A stretch of 7,618 bases of DNA from an uncultured Nannocystaceae bacterium. GTDB taxonomy: Bacteria > Myxococcota_A > Polyangia > Nannocystales > Nannocystaceae. The notes below the pieces were generated by a model. That model was not told where the DNA came from and made no database searches. It worked only from the letters and a program-made list of their open reading frames with translations. Location: assembly GCA_938084085.1 (NCBI GenBank), contig CALKDV010000051.1, positions 1-7,618 of the forward strand. Reading direction: 5' to 3'. Of the stretch, positions 1 to 6,077 are shown in pieces (the first letter of the stretch is position 1; every line of letters starts with the position of its first letter). The translations under genes were made by a program, and so were the position numbers.

Positions 1-2219
1 GTGGGGGCGGGGGCGGGGGCGGGTGTCGGGGCCGCAGGGGCCGGCTCCGCTGGGGGAGCCTCGTCCGCCAAGGGGACGGCCTCTTGGACGGCCTCTTGGA
101 CGGCCTGCCCCGTGGTCGTGTCGTCGCCGTCGCCCGTGGTCGTGTCGTCGCCGTCGCCGTCGCCCGTGGTCGTGTCGCCGCCGTCGCCCGTGGTGGAGGT
201 GTCTGCGGCGCTGGTGTCACCGCCAATGGTCGTCGCATCTCGCGCGTTGGGGGGCGTCCCTTCCGCGAAGACCACCTCAAGGGTGCCGGTCGTGGACGCG
301 CTCGCGTTGGGGTCTTTCCAGCGGTCAGGGAGGTCACCGCGGGCGAGGGTCGCCTGATCCTCCGCATCGCGCTGCGCGGCTCGCTCGGACATGTACTCGC
401 CCAGCGAGCGCAAGGCGAGCACGATGAAAATGGCGGCCGCGCCCACAGTGGCGATTTGGCGAAGGCGTCGACTCTTGGTGGGCCAGTCGATGTGGGCTTT
501 TTGGAGCTCAAACTCCTCGAGTCCCTTCTCGTCGCTGGAGGGTGCCGGGACCAGCGGGGTGGCAGGACGTGGAGAGGCGGCGTCTGCGGCGTCGGCGATC
601 GGCGCGATCACGGACGCCCCGGCGACGCGCATGGTGCTCTGCTCGACGGGCGCCAGATTGCTGCTCGAGCTTGACGCGCGGGCGACGATCGCCCCCGCGG
701 TCGTCGGCACCTCGCGGGAGTCGACGGTGCGTCCTCCCGCATGGATTCCGAGGTCGTCGAAGTCGGTGGTGACGCCCGCAGCGGTGAGCGCTTCTCCGAG
801 CGCTATGCCGAGCTTGGTGAAGTCTTCGTAGCGGTCCGACGGGTCCTTTTCGAGGCAGCGTTGGACAAAGGCGTTGAGCTCCTCGTGGAGCTTTCGGCCC
901 TCGCGCTTGAGCCGGTCTGGTTCTTCGATTGCGTGCCGCCTGCGCTGTTGCCCCGCGTCGGCGGTGCCTGCCTCACGAAACAGAGGCCGCCCGGTCAGCG
1001 CGAAGAAAGCCACGCACCCAAAGCCGTAAATATCGGGGCGCTCGGGGGGCATGCCGACGGCGGTCTCCGGGAGATGCGGCGCGAACTCATTGTCGAAGGC
1101 ATCCGCCTCAAGATCCACGAGCTTTACGAGGCCGACATCGGTCAAGCGGACCACGTCGTTCGTGTCGAGGAGCACGGCGTCCACTGTGAGCGCCCCATGT
1201 TCGATTCCTTCCTTCTCGAGCGTCGCACCTGCGGCGGCCACTTGTCGGAGGATGCCGCAGGCACGGTCGAGCGCCACCGGCGTCTCGCGCATGGTCTCTC
1301 GGAGTGAGGGCAGCCCGTGGCCGCGGGTGGCCAGATGCAAGGTGCCGTTATCGATGGACGCCGCGAGGAGTTCGCAGTGGCCTTCGCCGAGCCTGGCGTG
1401 CGCGTCGCCGGTGCTCGTCTTAAATCCGTCGAGGGCCCCTCGCTCGCGGGTCGCCCCGCTCGTCAGGTGGAGCACGCGGCAGGTGGCCTCGTCTCCGCTG
1501 GTCTGTTCGTGGACCTCGCCGGCCCAATGCGGGCTGGGGTATGTGGCGGTGCTGCTCTTCGGGTTCGTGGCGCCGTGGGGCTCCTTTTCGGAGGGCTCGG
1601 GTATCAACCCGGCCGCACGTGCGAGTCGCTCCTCGTCACCGTCTCGCTCCGCGGTCGCCGCAGGGGCCCCGCTCGTCGTCGCCGTCGTCGCCGTCGTATC
1701 AGCGGCCGAGCGGCCGAAGGCGGGAGTGCGCTGAGGGCGCGGGGGGGGATTGCGTTGGGGAGGACCGCTCGTCCGGGCCGCGGGCGCCTTCTCCTGCTCG
1801 TCGTCGTCGAGCTCGAGCACCTCCATCTCCGTGAGGCTGAGATCGGTGGCGGAGGTCTCAGTGTCATGGCTGGAATCCGAGACGTCGGGGCGCTTCATGG
1901 TCGCGGAACTGCCGAGTTTAAGGCCAAGGCCCGAACCAACAGCGCCCTTGGATCCCGACGCGCCCGCCGATCCCGAGGCGGAGCTCTTCGTGTCCGAACC
2001 CCCAACTGAGGGCTTTGTGCCGCTCGTGGCGACTGTTTTGGCGGGTTGTTTCGCCCCGCCAAGAATCAGGTCTGAGAACGCCGTGGTCTTTTTGCCCGCC
2101 GTCCGTCCGACAGGCGCCGGCGGAAGGGTAGGCTGCTTTTTGGGCGCGTCCTTGCGGGACTCATCCGCGGGCTGCGGCTCGTCCTTGTTCGAGGAGTCCG
2201 GTGGTGTGTCCTCTGCCAC
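1..2219 (-). CDS. Ser/Thr kinase-like membrane protein, predicted pseudokinase (partial, C-terminus off the left edge)
   Basis: One uninterrupted frame of 739 visible codons, open at the window edge. The start chosen is GTG at 2219, the first start after an in-frame TAA at 2231-2229; the next in-frame ATG, at 1898, would remove part of a low-complexity leader. Residues 1 to about 235 are a Ala/Ser/Thr/Gly/Pro-rich linker with an acidic patch. Residues about 240-480 carry protein-kinase landmarks: HGALTVDAVLL (H341) where HRDLKPxN is expected, LTDVG (D361) for DFG, PPE (391-393) for APE, PDIYGFG (D396) for the F-helix motif, and DPSDR (R463). The catalytic Asp, Lys and Asn are replaced by Ala, Thr and Ala, and no Gly-rich loop is visible, so phosphotransfer is unlikely. 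A membrane helix lies at about 588-606, preceded by RRLRQ, which places the kinase-like domain in the cytoplasm. The tail outside has TTTGDGD repeats, VQEA repeats and a Pro-Ala stretch. The kinase fold is secure; inactivity is inferred from motifs. Confidence 0.85.
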   Translation of the reverse strand, partial: MAEDTPPDSSNKDEPQPADESRKDAPKKQPTLPPAPVGRTAGKKTTAFSDLILGGAKQPAKTVATSGTKPSVGGSDTKSSASGSAGASGSKGAVGSGLGLKLGSSATMKRPDVSDSSHDTETSATDLSLTEMEVLELDDDEQEKAPAARTSGPPQRNPPPRPQRTPAFGRSAADTTATTATTSGAPAATAERDGDEERLARAAGLIPEPSEKEPHGATNPKSSTATYPSPHWAGEVHEQTSGDEATCRVLHLTSGATRERGALDGFKTSTGDAHARLGEGHCELLAASIDNGTLHLATRGHGLPSLRETMRETPVALDRACGILRQVAAAGATLEKEGIEHGALTVDAVLLDTNDVVRLTDVGLVKLVDLEADAFDNEFAPHLPETAVGMPPERPDIYGFGCVAFFALTGRPLFREAGTADAGQQRRRHAIEEPDRLKREGRKLHEELNAFVQRCLEKDPSDRYEDFTKLGIALGEALTAAGVTTDFDDLGIHAGGRTVDSREVPTTAGAIVARASSSSSNLAPVEQSTMRVAGASVIAPIADAADAASPRPATPLVPAPSSDEKGLEEFELQKAHIDWPTKSRRLRQIATVGAAAIFIVLALRSLGEYMSERAAQRDAEDQATLARGDLPDRWKDPNASASTTGTLEVVFAEGTPPNARDATTIGGDTSAADTSTTGDGGDTTTGDGDGDDTTTGDGDDTTTGQAVQEAVQEAVPLADEAPPAEPAPAAPTPAPAPAP
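78..107 (-). repeat. 12-bp direct repeat encoding VQEA units
   Basis: Two exact adjacent 12-bp copies (78-89 and 90-101, ggcctcttggac on the plus strand) are followed by a partial third copy. In the minus-strand gene they encode VQEAVQEAV between the acidic Thr-Gly repeats and the Pro-Ala tail. The unit length is a multiple of three, so copy-number change would keep the frame. Confidence 0.8.
109..203 (-). repeat. In-frame tandem repeat encoding Thr-Gly-Asp units
   Basis: Copies of cccgtggtcgtgtc begin at 109, 133 and 163 on the plus strand, and a diverged copy begins at 187. Spacings are 24, 30 and 24 bp, all multiples of three. On the coding (minus) strand they give DTTTGDGD-type units just outside the membrane helix. 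This is an acidic, flexible periplasmic linker; expansion or contraction would stay in frame. Confidence 0.8.
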
Positions 2220-2225
2220 GTGGCT

Positions 2226-2231
2226 ATTTTA
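2226..2231 (-). promoter_or_regulatory. -10-like TAAAAT placed for leaderless start of the kinase-like gene
   Basis: On the minus strand TAAAAT (one mismatch to TATAAT) ends 6 nt before the GTG at 2219, so the usual +7 transcription start would fall on the G of the start codon. No Shine-Dalgarno precedes the GTG. No recognisable -35 lies 16-18 bp upstream (CCCCAC at 17), so the call rests on the -10 and its spacing alone. Confidence 0.4.
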
Positions 2232-2299
2232 TACAAAATTTCGCCGCGGTGGGGCGCAAGCGGGCAACAACTTCGCCGGCCTTAAACTTGCCGCTGGAG

Positions 2300-2334
2300 T
2301 TCACCTAACCCACGCCGCCTGATAGACTGCCTCG
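2300..2334 (+). promoter_or_regulatory. Promoter of the PEGA/lipoprotein unit, likely leaderless
   Basis: TTCACC at 2300-2305 (4/6 to TTGACA), a 17-bp spacer and TAGACT at 2323-2328 (4/6 to TATAAT) predict a transcription start at 2335, the A of the ATG. No Shine-Dalgarno lies in front of that ATG. The element shares the 115-bp divergent gap with the kinase-like gene. Confidence 0.45.
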
Positions 2335-3330
2335 ATGGGAGTGTCTGCCTTCACGCCAGTCGCACTTGCGCTAGGAATCGCCAACGCAGGTCCGTCGCTC
2401 GGTGTCGGGCCCACTGTGGCTGTCGGCGAGGGGGCGACCCCAGAGCTCGTACAGAGGGTTGACGCCGGCGTGATTGAGGCGCTGCGCGGCGCTGGGCATG
2501 AGGTCACCGCCATCGGGCTAGGGTGCTCCGAGCCCGACTGCGTGGTCGATTCAGCGCGCGCCGGGATGCTCGCGGGGGCGCTCAGCGTCCGCGTCGAAGA
2601 GAACCTCAACGACTATCTGATCTCCGTGGAGCTTCGTGGAGCGCAGGACGGCGCGGTGGTGGGGACAGAATCCGTCGACTGCGAAATCTGTTCGTTCGAC
2701 GAGGTGACCGAAGCGGCGGTCGATCTCGCCCAGGCGGTCGCGATGCTTGGAGCCGAGTTGCCCGATCCTTCTGCCGAGCCAGCGCCCGTCTCCTTCGAAG
2801 GCCAGCTTTCTGTGGGCAGCGAGCCGCCGGGGGCGGAGGTGTTTGTGGACGGTGAGTCCTACGGATTCACGCCCTTCGATGGCGATGTTGGGGTGGGGAC
2901 GCGGGAGGTCGAGGTCCGCAAAGAGGGCTACATCACCGCTCGCGAGACGGTGGAGGTGACGACCGAAGAGGGTCGCGCGGTCACGGTGGCGCTCGAGCCA
3001 GGAGAGGCCAACGGCTGGTGGACGCCGAAGACCTCGCGCATCGTGACGTGGTCCGCGATCGGAGCGGGGAGCGCGGCGATGTTGTCGGGGTTCGTGCTGC
3101 TCGGGATCGATGAGAACCCCTACAAAAGGGACTGCGAGGGCGCGAACGTGGACGCCGACGGTGGCTGCAAGTTTCGCTACAACACGCTCGGTGCTGGCGT
3201 CGGCCTCACCGTGAGCGGGTTGGCGCTGGTGGCAGCAGGGACGACGTTGCTGATCCTCGATCGCAAAAAACAGCGGCGTATGAGCGCCGTCATCGGTCCC
3301 CGCTTTGTCGGGCTGACAGGGAGATTCTAG
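2335..3330 (+). CDS. PEGA-domain membrane protein
   Basis: 331 residues. The ATG is the first start after an in-frame TAG at 2323. The N-terminus (1-18) is hydrophobic and ends in ANA, like a signal peptide cleavage site, but it has no positively charged n-region. Residues 23-140 form a domain with CSEPDC (C64, C69) and CEIC (C116, C119); its pattern recalls TolB-N-like domains of myxobacterial PEGA proteins (inference). A Pro-rich hinge at about 142-152 leads to a PEGA domain at about 157-220, recognised by GSEPPGAEVFVDG, a TPF turn and RKEGY. Two hydrophobic helices follow (about 236-258 and 285-308), joined by a loop with C267 and C278; the C-terminus is basic (RKKQRR). PEGA domains are common in myxobacterial envelope proteins, and no enzyme activity is evident. 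It is the first gene of a unit with the lipoprotein 2 nt downstream. The precise role is unknown. Confidence 0.85.
   Translation: MGVSAFTPVALALGIANAGPSLGVGPTVAVGEGATPELVQRVDAGVIEALRGAGHEVTAIGLGCSEPDCVVDSARAGMLAGALSVRVEENLNDYLISVELRGAQDGAVVGTESVDCEICSFDEVTEAAVDLAQAVAMLGAELPDPSAEPAPVSFEGQLSVGSEPPGAEVFVDGESYGFTPFDGDVGVGTREVEVRKEGYITARETVEVTTEEGRAVTVALEPGEANGWWTPKTSRIVTWSAIGAGSAAMLSGFVLLGIDENPYKRDCEGANVDADGGCKFRYNTLGAGVGLTVSGLALVAAGTTLLILDRKKQRRMSAVIGPRFVGLTGRF
3318..3323 (+). promoter_or_regulatory. Ribosome binding site of the lipoprotein gene
   Basis: AGGGAG lies 9 nt before the ATG at 3333 and inside the last codons of the PEGA gene. It is the only strong Shine-Dalgarno found before a start in this window. 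It fixes the lipoprotein start and indicates translation from a shared mRNA. Confidence 0.7.
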
Positions 3331-3332
3331 AC

Positions 3333-3788
3333 ATGCCAACGCACATCCTTAAACTTTGCCTCCTCCTCTCAAGCAGCGCCCTCGCGCTTGGCTGCATCGA
3401 AGACAACCCTGACTTCATGGGAGCTTCATCGTCGCAGGCCTCGGACACCTCCGGTGGCACCAGCACGACGGGCGCTGAGGATGGTGGTCTGGACGCGGGA
3501 GGCACCTCCGGGACCGCAGGGGGCGAGACGACGGGAGATGGTGGCGGGGACGTAACCGGCAATCCGGGGACGGCGAGCGCGGGCAGCGGGAACTCGGGGG
3601 GTACGGACACCGCGGACACCACCGGCGGTGGAGAGACCTCGACCACTGGCGTGATGTGTGATCCTGGTCTCACCGATTGCGGTGGAGAATGCGTCGATCT
3701 TCAGAGCACAAAGCAGCACTGCGGCGAATGCTTTAACAGTTGCATGGGCAACATGGATTGCGACATGGGGATGTGCGTGCCGAAGTAG
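3333..3788 (+). CDS. Cys-rich lipoprotein with Gly/Ser/Thr linker
   Basis: 151 residues, starting 2 nt after the stop of the PEGA gene, behind a good Shine-Dalgarno. The signal peptide (1-20, with K7 and a Leu/Ser/Ala core) ends in ALALGC, so C21 is the predicted lipidated cysteine; the lipobox is slightly off consensus, with Ala rather than Leu at -3. Ile at +2 is not an inner-membrane retention signal under the E. coli rule. Residues about 30-106 are a disordered Gly/Ser/Thr/Asp linker of a style common in Nannocystales surface lipoproteins. The C-terminal 45 residues hold eight cysteines (109, 116, 120, 130, 133, 137, 143, 148) in a DCGGECVDL...HCGECFNSC pattern. This small repeat is frequent in myxobacterial exported proteins and probably forms disulfides. 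No catalytic motif is present. It is likely surface- or periplasm-exposed; the partner is unknown. Confidence 0.85.
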   Translation: MPTHILKLCLLLSSSALALGCIEDNPDFMGASSSQASDTSGGTSTTGAEDGGLDAGGTSGTAGGETTGDGGGDVTGNPGTASAGSGNSGGTDTADTTGGGETSTTGVMCDPGLTDCGGECVDLQSTKQHCGECFNSCMGNMDCDMGMCVPK

Positions 3789-3809
3789 CCGCGCCAGCCG
3801 CCCCGAACA

Positions 3810-5321
3810 TTAATTGGTGGAGACGGGAAGCTGCAGCCGGGGCTTGGCGGCGCCGCGCAGCGCGGCACCGGGCCGGTTATAGGGAATCCCGAGCAGTCGG
3901 TTCATGGCGTTGCGCGCCCGCTTGCCGAGGTAAGCGTTGGTAAAGCGCAGCGCCACGAGGGGATCCATGTACGGATTCTTGAGCTTCCCGAGCTTGACGA
4001 GCAAGAGCACTTGCTCGGCCACGCTGACCGGGCAGCCGCGGATCTCCAGCACGTCTTTGCTCCGCATGGACTGCCACGCGAGGGTGGTGCCGATCATCTT
4101 GCCGAAGATGTCGACGTCTTTAGCGTCGAGTGGTTTCTTGGTGGCGCGATCTTGGTAGACGTTCTCGATGACCACGTCGCGCCCCGCAACGGGGCCGCGG
4201 TAGGTGGCGCAGTCCCCCATGAAGATCACCTTTTCCCCGGGGTTGACGTCGAGGGGCTTGTCCCAGGCGCCGAAGACAATATGGGTCGGAGGGATCTTGT
4301 CATCCGTGCCGGTGTCGAACTGCCGTAGGATCTCGATGGCCTCCTCAAGCGCTCCGGGGCACCCGCCCCAGCAATAGTCCGTGTTCGAGGGTTGTGGGGG
4401 GGTCCCGCCGTAGGCGCGGATGGAGGAGCCCTTGAAATACTCGTCCACTGGGATAAGGCCCACGCGAAAGCCCGCGGCCCGGGCCTTCGCCTCGTCGAGG
4501 GACACGCTCCCGACGACGTCGATGTCGTCGAGATCAATCGGGCCAAAGCCGCGCTCGTGAGCCAAGCGGATGTGGGGGACCGAGCGCGGGTCGACGCCGA
4601 TGATGTGACAGCACACGGCGTCAAAGGCGACCTGGTTGTCCCCCATGAGGACCATGCCCATGTCGAAGGGGATGGGCGTGAGCATGCGCCCCTCGCCGGC
4701 GGTGATGGCGTCGATGGCGATGAACTGGGGCTGCGCGATGTACTGGAGGTCCGCGATCTTCTCGTTCAACTTGTGGTCGTGATCGATGAGTCGATGTCGA
4801 TCATCTTGAATGCCGATGTAGTTTTTGAGCGAGAAGGTGACCGTGGTCCAGGGGTGGGCCTTAAACTTGGGGCAGTTGACAAAGAAATCGGCGGCGGCCA
4901 CGGGGGCGGGGGTGAAGAGGCTGTCGCGCAAGCGGTCCTCGTGGTCGAGCGGAATCTCGACCTGGCTCACCTCGTCGAAGTGGACAGGACGCGCGCCGAC
5001 CCGCTGGAGCATGGGGTAATAGCCGGCCTCTTTGAACGCGTAGCGCGTCGGCACGGTGATGCCGCAGCGCTCACCCACCGCAAAATCGTCGAGCGGTGCG
5101 TTGGTCCGGTCCTTGAGCGCGAGCAGCACGCCCTCCAAGAACTCCGGGCGGGTGAACGCGTGGGGAAAGTGCTTGCCGGAGGCGACGCAGTTTGGTTTGA
5201 CGAGCGTGCGGCCGTGGGGGGCGAGGTCGAGATGTTCAAGACCGGCTCGCACGATGCGACGGATGCGCTCTGGATCGTACTCATTACAGGCTTCAAGAAT
5301 GACCGTCGCGCGCGTGCCCAC
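3810..5321 (-). CDS. DUF362 domain-containing protein with Cys-bearing C-terminal half
   Basis: 503 residues, starting at GTG (5321-5319), the only start between the upstream gene's in-frame TGA at 5366-5364 and the conserved N-terminus (TVILE). Residues about 5-260 match DUF362: VKPNC (41-45), VNCPKFKAHPW (148-158), FSLKNYIGI (163-171), IDAITAGEG (203-211) and a DAVCCHIIGVDP segment (234-245). DUF362 proteins often carry a ferredoxin-type CxxCxxC cluster, and none is present here. Instead the C-terminal half has CWGGC (C317, C321), GDC (C371) and RGCP (C430), spaced as four possible metal or Fe-S ligands. No signal peptide or membrane helix is seen, so it is probably cytoplasmic. The biochemical role of DUF362 is poorly defined and I assign no reaction. 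It lies 42 bp downstream of the LspA-like gene and converges on the lipoprotein gene across 21 bp. Family assignment is firm; the metal site is inference. Confidence 0.85.
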   Translation of the reverse strand: MGTRATVILEACNEYDPERIRRIVRAGLEHLDLAPHGRTLVKPNCVASGKHFPHAFTRPEFLEGVLLALKDRTNAPLDDFAVGERCGITVPTRYAFKEAGYYPMLQRVGARPVHFDEVSQVEIPLDHEDRLRDSLFTPAPVAAADFFVNCPKFKAHPWTTVTFSLKNYIGIQDDRHRLIDHDHKLNEKIADLQYIAQPQFIAIDAITAGEGRMLTPIPFDMGMVLMGDNQVAFDAVCCHIIGVDPRSVPHIRLAHERGFGPIDLDDIDVVGSVSLDEAKARAAGFRVGLIPVDEYFKGSSIRAYGGTPPQPSNTDYCWGGCPGALEEAIEILRQFDTGTDDKIPPTHIVFGAWDKPLDVNPGEKVIFMGDCATYRGPVAGRDVVIENVYQDRATKKPLDAKDVDIFGKMIGTTLAWQSMRSKDVLEIRGCPVSVAEQVLLLVKLGKLKNPYMDPLVALRFTNAYLGKRARNAMNRLLGIPYNRPGAALRGAAKPRLQLPVSTN

Positions 5322-5327
5322 GAGCGA

Positions 5328-5356
5328 ATCATAGCAACCGGCGGCGGCCGCGTCGA
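5328..5356 (-). promoter_or_regulatory. Promoter of the DUF362 gene, likely leaderless
   Basis: On the minus strand, TCGACG (5356-5351, 4/6 to TTGACA), a 17-bp spacer and TATGAT (5333-5328, 5/6 to TATAAT) predict a start at 5321, the G of the GTG codon. The gap between the two minus-strand genes is thus filled by a promoter, so the DUF362 gene need not depend on read-through from the LspA-like gene. No Shine-Dalgarno is visible. Confidence 0.5.
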
Positions 5357-5363
5357 TATGCGG

Positions 5364-5906
5364 TCAGCCGACGAGCTCGGCCAAGAAGCGCCACAGCCCC
5401 CAGATCACGCCGATCACAAGGGACAACTCGCCGATACCGGTGAGCAATCCAAAGGCGCTGATCTCGTACCAGCCGAGCCCCGTGCCCATCAGTCGAGGGA
5501 TCGCCGACACGAGGGCGCCCGCCCAGATGAGCGCCAACAAGCTCGAGTCCGCGCCGGTTTGATGCTTCCACCGACGAATCACGATGGTGATCGCGACGGC
5601 GAAGAACAGCAGACTCAGCGCGTATACTTGACCTGCGAAGCCCCCAAACTGGCCGGCGCCAAGGCCGAACAGCGCGCCGTCATGGAGTCCTGGGACGAGC
5701 TGCAGTTCGGGGCCGGCGAGCTCGGTGCCTGCACATCCTTGGGGTGGGGTCAGAATCCCCTTGAAGAACGCGGCGTTGACCACGGGTTCATCCGGGCATC
5801 CGCCGAGGCGCGCCGTGCATTTTGTGATGAGGTCGCACGCGACGATCCAAAAAAAGAGGCCCGCGCCGCGAACGCGGCTCCACATCGTGATCGCGACGTC
5901 GCTCAT
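5364..5906 (-). CDS. Signal peptidase II (LspA)-like membrane protein, predicted inactive
   Basis: 180 residues with about four hydrophobic helices, the usual LspA size and topology. LspA is an inner-membrane aspartyl protease that removes lipoprotein signal peptides. Recognisable blocks are DLITK (25-29) for DxxTK, HDGALFG (75-81) for NxGAAFG, AGALVSAIPRL (129-139) for GGAxGNxxDRL, and GIGELSLVIG (157-166) for the FNxADxxIxxG region. Both catalytic aspartates appear lost: the GNxxD Asp aligns with Pro137, and the second Asp aligns with Glu160 or a Gly. The Asn of GN is Ser. Start ATG 5906; an internal Met at residue 8 is a less likely alternative. An extra loop at 36-72 contains C37 and C58. 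It could be a regulatory paralogue or a diverged protein that only shares the fold. The similarity is partial, so the family call is moderate. Confidence 0.65.
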   Translation of the reverse strand: MSDVAITMWSRVRGAGLFFWIVACDLITKCTARLGGCPDEPVVNAAFFKGILTPPQGCAGTELAGPELQLVPGLHDGALFGLGAGQFGGFAGQVYALSLLFFAVAITIVIRRWKHQTGADSSLLALIWAGALVSAIPRLMGTGLGWYEISAFGLLTGIGELSLVIGVIWGLWRFLAELVG

Positions 5907-5915
5907 GCAGCCGGG

Positions 5916-5921
5916 AGCATA
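5916..5921 (-). promoter_or_regulatory. Weak -10-like TATGCT before the LspA-like gene
   Basis: TATGCT on the minus strand ends 9 nt before the ATG at 5906, predicting a leader of about 3 nt. No -35 resembling TTGACA was found at 15-18 bp, and no Shine-Dalgarno precedes the ATG. It is listed because it fits the near-leaderless pattern elsewhere in the window. Confidence 0.25.
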
Positions 5922-5965
5922 TCAAGTTCCATGCGGGGTCGCCGCGTCGAAGGAGCGGGGAATCC

Positions 5966-5987
5966 GCCGTCAGCCCGTTCAGACGGC
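5966..5987. other. Inverted repeat in the divergent region
   Basis: GCCGTC (5966-5971) and GACGGC (5982-5987) are perfect complements around a 10-nt loop, between the two divergent genes. It is followed at once by the palindrome ggggcccc. It could be a protein-binding site or a hairpin; short GC-rich repeats of this length also arise by chance. Confidence 0.3.
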
Positions 5988-6004
5988 AGGGGCCCCAGGT
6001 TGTC

Positions 6005-6034
6005 CGCGCGTCGTCGCGCGATCACCATTTTTTT
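6005..6034 (+). terminator. Terminator-like hairpin with T-run, no upstream plus-strand gene
   Basis: CGCGCG (6005-6010), loop TCGT and CGCGCG (6015-6020) form a perfect 6-bp stem. After 7 nt comes a run of seven T (6028-6034) and further T-rich sequence. This resembles an intrinsic terminator on the plus strand, although the gap before the T-run is long. Nothing coding precedes it on that strand, since the LspA-like gene runs the other way. It may end an unannotated small transcript or shield the transporter promoter, or the T-rich part may be an UP-like element. Confidence 0.3.
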
Positions 6035-6077
6035 ATTTCATTTCAAACACTTGGCTCGACACCCCAGCCTGAAGACA

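Noticed and set aside
109..203. Tandem repeats considered as a CRISPR array
   Set aside because: There are no unique spacers; units are 24-30 bp of direct tandem coding repeat and stay in frame in a real gene.
84..2009. Several plus-strand frames of 190-230 codons
   Set aside because: They are Arg/Gly/Ala-rich shadows of the kinase-like gene on the minus strand, which reads without interruption through the whole stretch.
1..2219. Calling the gene an active Ser/Thr protein kinase, or a frameshifted pseudogene
   Set aside because: The catalytic loop residues are substituted, which argues against activity. The frame is intact over 739 codons, which argues against a broken gene.
2551..3339. 262-codon minus-strand frame
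   Set aside because: It is antisense to the PEGA gene, whose translation has domain motifs and membrane helices; the minus frame has none.
3852..3866. GCCGCG-CAG-CGCGGC hairpin near the convergent junction, considered as a terminator for the lipoprotein gene
   Set aside because: It lies inside the DUF362 coding region, has no T-run on either side, and such stems are frequent in GC-rich coding DNA.
5364..5906. Calling the gene a functional lspA
   Set aside because: Both catalytic aspartate positions are altered, so an active signal peptidase II name would mislead.
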